From positions 1 to 13,175 of the forward strand of contig WFUL01000068.1 in NCBI GenBank assembly GCA_015484985.1: a stretch of 13,175 nucleotides of DNA, read 5' to 3'. This DNA comes from Anaerolineales bacterium. GTDB taxonomy: Bacteria > Chloroflexota > Anaerolineae > Anaerolineales > DRMV01. A program made the translations under genes and the position numbers. Below the pieces are notes generated by a model. The model worked only from the letters and a program-made list of their open reading frames with translations, made no database searches and was not told the origin of the DNA. This document shows, piece by piece, positions 6,930 through 13,175 of the stretch. Positions within the stretch are counted from its first letter, which is position 1. Each line of letters begins with the position of its first letter.

Positions 6930-8216
6930 CTATCCGCGCCCACCTAATAGCGGTCCCCAGCAGACACCGAAACTCACCAGGGCCGGGAGTAAACTGACGA
7001 GGAACCGCTTCAGGCGGCCCCACCAGGTCGCGACTTCGCCCACGGGTACAGGGGTCGCGCCCTGCTGCTCGTAAATCAGACGAGCGAAACGCAACAACCC
7101 CACCAGGGTGGCGAAATCAGGCCCAGTCATTGGGCGGGGCCAGCGGGAAGGCACCGAAGGTTTCGCCATGCGCACGGGCACCTTGAGATAGTCCATGGCC
7201 AGGTGACGCAACCCCGGAAGATGCGCCGTTCCCCCGGTAAACACCAACCCTGCGGGCAACTTGCCCTCCTTACCCGAATCCGCCACGACTTCCCGTACCC
7301 GATCCAGCAATTGACGCAACCGGGCTTCTAAGATAGCAGCCACGTCTCGGGCATGAATCCGCACGGCCTCTCCCTCCCCAAAGGGGCGGATGGTAATCCA
7401 TTCCGCATCTTCGGGTACCACGTCGGGATGGGCGTACCCATGTCGGACCTTCAAACGTTCGGCCTCCGAAAGAGGGATGCTGAGAACATAGGAAAGGTCC
7501 TGGGTCAGATGCCGACCACCAATGGGCACCACCCCAACATGGCAGACCTCGCCCTCGGCATATACGGCCACATCCGTGGTCCCCGCTCCAATGTCGCACA
7601 TCACCACGCCCATTTCCCGTTCAGCATCGCTCAGGACTGCCTCACCCGAAGCCAGGGCGTTGAGAACAAAGCCATCCACGGACAGTCCCGCTTCTTCAAT
7701 GGCCTGCTGTAGGTTGTAGATGTCCGTACGAGGCACGGTGATGATGTGCACCTCGGCTTCCAGCCGGTAACCGAACATCCCCAACGGGTCCCGGACCGGA
7801 CGCTCGTCCAACCGATAGCCCCGACGGAGCACGTGCAGCACCATCTGGTTGTGCTCCACCGGCACCGCCTGGGCGGCTTCTTCGGCCCGTTGGATATCCT
7901 GCTCGTCCACCACTCCTTGAGTCACACCCACCACCCCCCGGTGGTTGAAGGCCTTGACCGGTGCGGTGGCCACATTGCTCCAGATGGGCATGGTTTTCCC
8001 TTTGGCCTGCGCCATACGCAGCGCCCGGCCCATCACCCGAGCCACCACCCGACTGAGTTCCGGCAGGTTGACCACCGCGCCCTGCTCCATCCCTCGACTG
8101 GGCGCCACCCCATACCCCAACAGTCGGGGTGGGAAGCCGGGGCGGAACTCCACCACCACAGCCGCAATCTTATGCGTGCCGATGTCCAGCACACCAAAGG
8201 TGGCCGGTGACGTCAT
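6930..8216 (-). CDS. ftsA: Cell division protein FtsA, with long hydrophobic tail
   Basis: FtsA is an actin-like ATPase that tethers FtsZ to the cytoplasmic membrane and recruits later division proteins. This 428-aa protein shows the phosphate-1 motif GVLDIGTHKIAAVV (8-21), phosphate-2 CDIGAGTTDVAVY (207-219) and the adenosine motif VFTGGTAHLPGL (325-336). The FtsA-specific 1C subdomain falls between the first two. The C-terminus is unusual: WWGRLKRF (398-405) looks like the normal amphipathic membrane anchor, but it runs into a further hydrophobic stretch to about residue 425. GAGGAG at 8230-8225 lies eight bases before ATG 8216, which overlaps the ftsQ stop by four bases (8213-8216), indicating translational coupling. 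Identity is certain; the meaning of the tail is not. Confidence 0.97.
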   Translation of the reverse strand: MTSPATFGVLDIGTHKIAAVVVEFRPGFPPRLLGYGVAPSRGMEQGAVVNLPELSRVVARVMGRALRMAQAKGKTMPIWSNVATAPVKAFNHRGVVGVTQGVVDEQDIQRAEEAAQAVPVEHNQMVLHVLRRGYRLDERPVRDPLGMFGYRLEAEVHIITVPRTDIYNLQQAIEEAGLSVDGFVLNALASGEAVLSDAEREMGVVMCDIGAGTTDVAVYAEGEVCHVGVVPIGGRHLTQDLSYVLSIPLSEAERLKVRHGYAHPDVVPEDAEWITIRPFGEGEAVRIHARDVAAILEARLRQLLDRVREVVADSGKEGKLPAGLVFTGGTAHLPGLRHLAMDYLKVPVRMAKPSVPSRWPRPMTGPDFATLVGLLRFARLIYEQQGATPVPVGEVATWWGRLKRFLVSLLPALVSFGVCWGPLLGGRG

Positions 8217-9124
8217 GGCGCCTGCTCCTCTGCCGGAAGTACCACCACAGCCCGCGAAGAAAGCAACTGAATCACACCGGGCACCTGGCCGCGCTCCCGG
8301 AGCGCAGCCACTACCTCCTCATACAGGGCCCATCGGGCCTCCCAGTCCTCCAATGTGGTACCGATGTACACCTGCCATCCCTCTGCCACCTTCCAGCCAA
8401 AACCATATTGGGGATGGAACACCAGGTCCTGTACGCCCGCCCGTTGAACGAGTTCCCGAATCAGAGCGACATCTTGGGGTCGCAAGGTGAAACCGTACCG
8501 GTCGCCTTGTACCGTCACCCGAGGCCAGGAAGGGTCCGGTTGCCCTTCGGCATAGAACTTCACACCTTCGGCGTCCACCCAGAACGTTTCGTTGCCCTCC
8601 CGCCACACCAGGACAGGCTCCCGCTCCACCACCTGTAACACCAAACGGTTGGGCAGACGCACCTGCACCTGGACTTCCCGGAATACCGGGAAGGTTTCCT
8701 GAAGCGAACGGACCAGGTGATCGGGCCGGACTGCCACCACAGGTCGTCTCACCAGTTCGTGGAAAGGCTTCCAGGCCTGCACCCGTTGCTGACTCACCCG
8801 CACCAGGCCCACCACCTGAATGCGCTGCACCCGAAAGACGGGATGCCACCACATAAGCCCTATCAAAGCCCAGCACAGCGCACTGAACGCACCCGCCATC
8901 CATCGTAGAGGGTGGATTTGGGCACGCACCCGGTGCCGCGCCGTCGTTCGGCCTCTGGGAAGCCGGGGGCGTCGGGTCCGCCGTCGCGGCCGGGGCCTTC
9001 CTTCCCCAGGGCCAATTTCCGGGGAACGGGTGTGCCGCGAGGGCAGCACCACCGAGGCCAGGTGGGGGACCTCCTGCGTGCGTTCTGGGGTTTGGGACCC
9101 GGTGCGGGCACGCGGCGGTGTCAT
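8213..9124 (-). CDS. ftsQ: Division protein FtsQ/DivIB
   Basis: FtsQ (DivIB in Gram-positives) is a bitopic divisome protein that links early and late division proteins through an extracellular POTRA domain. In this 303-aa product, residues 1-73 form a cytoplasmic, Pro- and Arg-rich tail (especially 43-67), 75-93 a single membrane helix, and about 96-165 a POTRA domain beginning VFRVQRIQVVGL. The beta domain follows to the C-terminus. ATG 9124 is chosen over an in-frame ATG 40 codons upstream because AGGAGG (9134-9129) precedes it by four bases and the upstream alternative lies deep in ddl. The start shares one base with the ddl stop (TGATG), and the stop overlaps ftsA by four bases. Sequence similarity within this family is low, so the call leans on topology, POTRA start and gene order. 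Confidence 0.93.
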   Translation of the reverse strand: MTPPRARTGSQTPERTQEVPHLASVVLPSRHTRSPEIGPGEGRPRPRRRTRRPRLPRGRTTARHRVRAQIHPLRWMAGAFSALCWALIGLMWWHPVFRVQRIQVVGLVRVSQQRVQAWKPFHELVRRPVVAVRPDHLVRSLQETFPVFREVQVQVRLPNRLVLQVVEREPVLVWREGNETFWVDAEGVKFYAEGQPDPSWPRVTVQGDRYGFTLRPQDVALIRELVQRAGVQDLVFHPQYGFGWKVAEGWQVYIGTTLEDWEARWALYEEVVAALRERGQVPGVIQLLSSRAVVVLPAEEQAP

Positions 9125-10230
9125 CAGGCCTCCTCGTCCGGTCGAAACCGGTAAATCGTGCGCTGGCGCTCGCGATGGCGCTCCAACGCCAACTCGATGA
9201 GACGGTCCAACAATTGCGGATATGGCAGTCCACTTGCCTCCCACAGTTTGGGATACATGCTGATGGGCGTGAAACCCGGAATGGTGTTCACCTCGCTAAT
9301 GAAGAACTCGCCCGTCTCCTTGTGCATGAGGAAATCCACCCGGGCCATCCCGGCCGCGTCAATGGCCCGATAAGCGGCCAGGGCCAGCTCGCGCACCCGT
9401 TGGGTCTGCTCTGGCGTCAGGGGCGCGGGAATGAGCAACCGGGAAGTATCGTCCAGATACTTGGCCCGATAGGAGTAGAACTCGTCTCCTGGAACCACTT
9501 CACCCGGCACCGAAGCCACCGGTTCCTCGTTCCCCAAAACGCTCACCTCGATCTCCCGAGCCGGAATTCCCTGCTCCACCACCAAGCGACGATCATAGCG
9601 AGCCGCCAGATGCAGGGCTTCTCGAAGCTGCTCCCGGTTCTTGGCCTTGGTGACGCCCACCGAAGACCCCAGATTGGCCGGCTTGACGAACAGCGGGTAC
9701 GGGGCCAGGGCCTCACATCCCCGAATTACGCCCTCGGGGTCCTGCTCCCAACGATGGCGGGTGAACACCCGATAACGCACCACGGGCAACCCGTGGGCCC
9801 GCATGAGGTCCTTGAACAACCCCTTATCCATGCCCACGGCCGACGCGGCCACCCCCGCGCCCACGTAAGCCACACCGGCCATCTCCAACAGGCCCTGCAA
9901 GGTGCCGTCCTCGCCGAAGGGCCCATGAAGCACGGGAAAGACCACGTCCAACTCGGCCAGTCGCTCCAAGACGGGCTCCAGGGCCCATAATCCCCGCCGG
10001 GTAGGGTCGGGGAGCACGGTCACCGGTCGCAACCCTTGCGTCGTTCCCTGCTCCAGCATCTCCCGCGCTTCGGGACCGAAGTACCAGGCGCCCTCATGGG
10101 TGATGCCGATGGGGTACACCTCGTACTTTTCGGGCGAGAGGTGCTGGAGCACAGAACGAGCCGAAATCAGGGAAACTTCGTGTTCTCCGGAACGTCCTCC
10201 GAAAAGAATACCTACACGCAATTTAGCCAT
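9124..10230 (-). CDS. ddl: D-alanine--D-alanine ligase
   Basis: Ddl is an ATP-grasp enzyme that joins two D-alanines to make the dipeptide added by MurF to the peptidoglycan precursor. The 368-aa product has N-terminal FGGRSGEHEVSL (10-21), HGPFGEDG (102-109), the ATP-grasp lysine region FVKPANLGSSVGV (181-193), FYSYRAKY (251-258) and the metal-binding EVNTIPGFT (313-321). The Tyr-containing KY segment and overall motifs match D-Ala-D-Ala ligases; I see no sign of a D-lactate (vancomycin-resistance) type. ATG 10230 is preferred over GTG 10239 because AGGAGGTG (10244-10237) is a near-perfect Shine-Dalgarno six bases before the ATG, and the GTG lies within that site. The start overlaps the murB stop by eight bases, and the stop shares one base with the ftsQ start. 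Confidence 0.97.
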   Translation of the reverse strand: MAKLRVGILFGGRSGEHEVSLISARSVLQHLSPEKYEVYPIGITHEGAWYFGPEAREMLEQGTTQGLRPVTVLPDPTRRGLWALEPVLERLAELDVVFPVLHGPFGEDGTLQGLLEMAGVAYVGAGVAASAVGMDKGLFKDLMRAHGLPVVRYRVFTRHRWEQDPEGVIRGCEALAPYPLFVKPANLGSSVGVTKAKNREQLREALHLAARYDRRLVVEQGIPAREIEVSVLGNEEPVASVPGEVVPGDEFYSYRAKYLDDTSRLLIPAPLTPEQTQRVRELALAAYRAIDAAGMARVDFLMHKETGEFFISEVNTIPGFTPISMYPKLWEASGLPYPQLLDRLIELALERHRERQRTIYRFRPDEEA

Positions 10231-11215
10231 GAGCCTCACCTCCTAAGCCAGGTTCCTGTAGGGCCCGCAATTGTTCGGGCGGCCACGCACCCACCAACTG
10301 AATTTCCGGTTCCAGCCAGATGCCAAATCGCTGGGCCACCCGCTCCTGTGCCAGCCGCATCAACGTCCACACCTGATGAGCCGTGGCCTGACCGTGGTTC
10401 AGGAAGAAGTTAGCGTGCAACCGACTGATTTCCGCATCGCCCACGCGGGCACCCTTGAGTCCCACCGCTTCGATGAGGCGTCCGGCATAATCCCCCGGGG
10501 GATTCTTGAACATGGAACCCATGCTGGCCCCCGGAGGCTGGGTGCGCCGCCGGTGTTCCTGGAATCGGGCCACCTGGGCCCGGAGCTCCGCGGCATCGGC
10601 TCGGTGCAGACGAAACACCACGGCCAGTACCACCGCGGGCTCGCCCCGCTTCAATCGGCTGGTGCGGTAGTCCATAGCCAGGTCCGCCAGCGTCCAGGTC
10701 ACCCGACCCTGCTCCCGGTGCCACAGGTCGACTTCCACCAACACACCTGCGATGTCCCCGCCAAAGGCCCCGGCATTCCCCACCACCGCGCCGCCCACGG
10801 TGCCGGGAATCCCCACGGCCCATTCCAGACCGGCGTACCCCTGGTCCACCGTATACCGGGCCAGAGGCGTAAGCCCTGCGCCTGACGCCACCCACAGGAA
10901 GGCTTCGTCGCCCAGGGTCTGCCAGCGCCATCCCCGTGTGCGGTTCCATACCACGACCCCGGGCACACCTGCATCGGCCACCAGGATGTTGGAACCACCG
11001 CCCAGCACCCAGAAGGGCGTGTTCGTCTCCCACAGGAGGGGAAGCAGCACGTCCCAGTCCTCCAGATGACGCACCTCCACCAGTACCTCGGCTGGGCCAC
11101 CGATACGGGCCGACGTGTATGGGGCCAGGGGCGCGTGCTCCCGCACGGCCTCCCCAAAGTGGGACCGCAAGGCATCCCTGACCGCTTCCGATACCATGGC
11201 CACCTTACTCCGCAT
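10223..11215 (-). CDS. murB: UDP-N-acetylenolpyruvoylglucosamine reductase MurB
   Basis: MurB is the FAD/NADPH enzyme that reduces the enolpyruvyl group to give UDP-MurNAc in cytoplasmic peptidoglycan synthesis. The product is 330 aa with YTSARIGGPAE (33-43), the FAD-binding LGGGSNILVAD (71-81), GIPGTVGGAVVGNAGAFGGD (135-154), YRTSRLK (183-189) with the expected catalytic Arg184, GSMFKNPPGDYAG (233-245) with proton-donor candidate Ser234, and a late Glu in LEPEI (301-305). The compact form is consistent with type II MurB. ATG 11215 is supported by AAAGGAG (11228-11222) six bases upstream. ATG 11197 is a weaker alternative that would give 324 aa. It overlaps murC by 11 bases and ddl by 8, so the three are probably translationally coupled. 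Confidence 0.96.
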   Translation of the reverse strand: MRSKVAMVSEAVRDALRSHFGEAVREHAPLAPYTSARIGGPAEVLVEVRHLEDWDVLLPLLWETNTPFWVLGGGSNILVADAGVPGVVVWNRTRGWRWQTLGDEAFLWVASGAGLTPLARYTVDQGYAGLEWAVGIPGTVGGAVVGNAGAFGGDIAGVLVEVDLWHREQGRVTWTLADLAMDYRTSRLKRGEPAVVLAVVFRLHRADAAELRAQVARFQEHRRRTQPPGASMGSMFKNPPGDYAGRLIEAVGLKGARVGDAEISRLHANFFLNHGQATAHQVWTLMRLAQERVAQRFGIWLEPEIQLVGAWPPEQLRALQEPGLGGEAHG

Positions 11216-12638
11216 GGCCCGCTCCTTTCGCCACCGAAGCCGAGGCCACATCTCGAGACGTTGACGCCACTGTCTCACGCAACGCCTGGGCCAGAGCCTC
11301 CAGCAAAACCGGTGCATCCCCAGCGGAAAACAACAGCACCACTGCGGGTGGTTCCACCTGCGACAACAGCACGGACACGGTCTCCACGGGTTTCGCTACC
11401 CAAAAGGACCGCGGATGGTCCAGGGCTCGAAACAGGGTATCCTCCTGAAAGTCCGGTGGCGCTTCCTCCCGGGCCGGGTACACTGCGGTGACCACCAGGC
11501 CATCGGCCTTCCGCAGGGCTTGCGCAAACTGGGGAAGCAATCGCAAGGTACGGCTGTACGTATGAGGCTGCCATACCGCCCACAAGTGATGATCGGGATA
11601 ACGTTGTCGGGCCGCCTCCAGGGTGGTGGCGATTTCCACCGGATGATGACCATAGTCGTTGACCAGCACCCATCCGGCGATTTCGTCCACCACGGTGAAA
11701 CGACGTTCCACCCCCTGGAAGGTTTCCAGCGCCTGCGCGGCGGCCTCCACCTCCTCGCCCAATTGATGCACCAGGGCCAGGACGGCCAGGGCATTGCGGA
11801 CGTTGTGTTCCCCCGGCAGAGGGAGATGCACCCGGACCAACCGCCGACCTTCATACACCACTTCAAAACGAGTACCCTGGATATGCTTCTCCACCGCCAC
11901 GGCCCGATAGTCACTGCCTTCTTCCAGGCCGTAAGTCCTGGTCCGCAGATGGGAGGCCTCCTGCACCACCACGTGGGCTTCTTGGTCGGCCTGCCAGTAG
12001 ACCAGGGGCGCCTTGGGGAGAAAACGTTCCACAAAGGCCCGGAACGCCCTTCGATAGGCCTCCCGGTCGGGGAAGAAATCGGGATGGTCGTAGTCCACAT
12101 ACGTGAGGATGCCCCCTGCGGGTTGAAGCCCCAGGAACATGTTGTCGTACTCATCGGCCTCGATGACGAAGTACGCCCCCTGACCGGCATAGCCGTTGGT
12201 CCCTGTATTCACCATGGTGCCCCCGACGATGTACGAAGGGTCCCGCCCCAATTGCAACAAGGTCCAGGCCAGCATGGCGGTGGTGGTGGTCTTGCCATGG
12301 GTACCGGCGACGGCCATGGTCCTGTACCCCTGGGTGAGCATGGGCAGGAACTGGGCCCGGGTGTATACAGGCAGCCCTCGCCGACGGGCCGCTTCCACCT
12401 CGGGATGATGGACAGGAACCGCCGAACTCCGAAGCAGGAAGGTCACCCCGTCCAGATGGGCGGGGTCGTGGCCCGGGTATACGGGAATCCCCAAGGCCCG
12501 TAGAGCCTCGCCCGTCTCACCCGGACGTTTATCGCACCCGGAGACCCAATAGCCTCGGGCCTTGAGAATGCGAGCAATGGCCGAAAGCCCGGTACCCCCA
12601 ATCCCCATCAAGTGAACGTGTTCTCGCAGCCTCGTCAT
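11205..12638 (-). CDS. murC: UDP-N-acetylmuramate--L-alanine ligase MurC
   Basis: MurC attaches L-alanine to UDP-MurNAc, the first amino acid of the peptidoglycan stem peptide, using ATP. The 477-aa product shows the N-terminal UDP-binding MGIGGTGLSAIARIL (11-25), the ATP P-loop AGTHGKTTTT (111-120), the Mg2+-site ADEYDN (161-166), HPDFFPD (185-191), DYGHHPVEI (328-336) and PHTYSRT (358-364), all in the order of the Mur ligase family. Two GTG codons (12644, 12641) precede ATG 12638. The ATG is chosen because AAGGA (12650-12646) stands seven bases from it but too close to the GTGs. Fifteen bases separate it from the upstream cvpA-like stop, and its end overlaps murB by 11 bases. Confidence 0.97.
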   Translation of the reverse strand: MTRLREHVHLMGIGGTGLSAIARILKARGYWVSGCDKRPGETGEALRALGIPVYPGHDPAHLDGVTFLLRSSAVPVHHPEVEAARRRGLPVYTRAQFLPMLTQGYRTMAVAGTHGKTTTTAMLAWTLLQLGRDPSYIVGGTMVNTGTNGYAGQGAYFVIEADEYDNMFLGLQPAGGILTYVDYDHPDFFPDREAYRRAFRAFVERFLPKAPLVYWQADQEAHVVVQEASHLRTRTYGLEEGSDYRAVAVEKHIQGTRFEVVYEGRRLVRVHLPLPGEHNVRNALAVLALVHQLGEEVEAAAQALETFQGVERRFTVVDEIAGWVLVNDYGHHPVEIATTLEAARQRYPDHHLWAVWQPHTYSRTLRLLPQFAQALRKADGLVVTAVYPAREEAPPDFQEDTLFRALDHPRSFWVAKPVETVSVLLSQVEPPAVVLLFSAGDAPVLLEALAQALRETVASTSRDVASASVAKGAGHAE

Positions 12639-12653
12639 CACCACATCCTTCCA

Positions 12654-13175
12654 TCAAATGAACACGATGAACAGAAACAGCCCGGCGGCCAGGGCCAGGA
12701 GCACAATCCAGGGCCAGCCCAGAAGACGGGGTAAGGCCCAGCGCAGAATATCCTGTGTGTCATCGGGTAAGGTTTTGACGATTGCCTGAAGACGTTCTTG
12801 GATGTTGGGATCGACGTGGGTAAGACCGGGAGTAGCATGCGGCGGGATGATGGCGTTGACGGGATACCCGGCCAGGTCCAAGTAATACCACAGCGTGGCC
12901 AGGAGGAGATAACCGTTGAGGAAACCCATGACCATACCCAGAGCGGCATCCCGGAAGCCTTCCTGTCGGGTCTTAGGTGCCAGCCGGGCAGCCACCCGCG
13001 GCGTGTGGTAGCCGAAGAAGGCCATAAGAATCAGAATAATGGCCCTCCAGGCGAAAAAGGGTGGGCCAGGGTTTCGGGGGAAGATGGGAAGAAAGCGCTC
13101 CAGGACCACGATGAGGGTAATGCCCCAAATGGTGGCAATGGCGGTGAGCAGTTCCTTGGCCCATCCCCGCAGGGC
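12654..13175 (-). CDS. CvpA-family membrane protein, 5' end outside window
   Basis: At least 173 residues are visible and the frame is open to the edge, so the start lies outside. The first visible residues (ALRGWAKELLTAIATIWGI) match the typical early segment of CvpA-like proteins, a small membrane family named for colicin V production in E. coli and of unclear general role. Further hydrophobic segments lie around visible residues 43-55 (AIILILMAFF), 78-97 and 150-172, the last ending the protein. Between the last two lies a soluble loop (Pro/Thr/Asp-rich, about residues 98-145). A GTG at 13109 is an internal codon, not a credible start, because it would remove the conserved head. It stands 15 bases before murC and is probably co-transcribed with the division cluster. 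The family call is moderate because these proteins diverge strongly. Confidence 0.72.
   Translation of the reverse strand, partial: ALRGWAKELLTAIATIWGITLIVVLERFLPIFPRNPGPPFFAWRAIILILMAFFGYHTPRVAARLAPKTRQEGFRDAALGMVMGFLNGYLLLATLWYYLDLAGYPVNAIIPPHATPGLTHVDPNIQERLQAIVKTLPDDTQDILRWALPRLLGWPWIVLLALAAGLFLFIVFI

Noticed and set aside
9125..9244. 40-codon upstream extension of ftsQ
   Set aside because: It lies inside ddl with no Shine-Dalgarno, whereas ATG 9124 has AGGAGG and the typical one-base overlap.
11415..12503. Long plus-strand frame (362 codons) opposite murC
   Set aside because: Lies wholly antisense to a certain murC, with low-complexity His/Gln/Gly composition and no recognisable domain.
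1..13175. Mobile elements, CRISPR arrays, tRNA/rRNA genes, phage or defence genes
   Set aside because: I looked for repeated spacers, transposase motifs, terminal inverted repeats and T-arm signatures and saw none. Codon use looks uniform across the genes.

Overview
This GC-rich window comes from a bacterial chromosome. It carries two gene sets facing each other, with a 454-base non-coding gap between them. The gene content and strongly GC-biased third codon positions fit a Chloroflexota (Anaerolineae-like) bacterium. The supporting signs are a cvpA-like/murC/murB/ddl/ftsQ/ftsA/ftsZ cell-wall and division cluster, a Lit/DUF1461 membrane protein and a CitE-like lyase. The phylum is an inference from memory; no rRNA or other diagnostic marker lies in the window.

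Plus strand, 10-3845: a tightly packed four-gene operon. It encodes a MobA/MocA-like nucleotidyltransferase, a CitE/HpcH-like CoA-ester lyase, a membrane protein fused to a spermidine-synthase-like domain, and a four-helix membrane protein of the Lit (TIGR01906/DUF1461) family. Junctions are a 1-base gap followed by two 4-base ATGA overlaps. A perfect 21-bp hairpin plus T tract ends the operon, and the last stop codon lies inside the stem.

Plus strand, 3886-5226: prfB (peptide chain release factor 2) behind its own leader and a likely sigma-70-type promoter. The gene is split by the classic programmed +1 frameshift (CTT TGA C at codon 22-23, with a Shine-Dalgarno-like GGAGG three bases upstream). 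The reconstructed protein is 365 aa with SPF and GGQ motifs.

Middle, 5227-5680: no supportable gene. It holds several inverted repeats and one weak small-RNA possibility on the minus strand.

Minus strand, 13175 down to 5681: a cell-wall/division cluster, read in the order cvpA-like (cut by the window edge), murC, murB, ddl, ftsQ/divIB, ftsA, ftsZ. MurC and MurB make and process UDP-MurNAc precursors, Ddl supplies D-Ala-D-Ala, and FtsQ, FtsA and FtsZ build the division ring. Starts were assigned from Shine-Dalgarno positions. They give overlaps of 11 nt (murC/murB), 8 nt (murB/ddl), 1 nt (ddl/ftsQ) and 4 nt (ftsQ/ftsA), then a 76-nt gap before ftsZ.

Most of the window is conserved housekeeping DNA. 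I found no mobile element, CRISPR array, tRNA or rRNA, and no convincing wholly new system. The points most worth a second look are the prfB recoding site, the synthase-like/Lit gene pair, the hydrophobic FtsA tail, the stop codon inside the terminator, and the structured gap.
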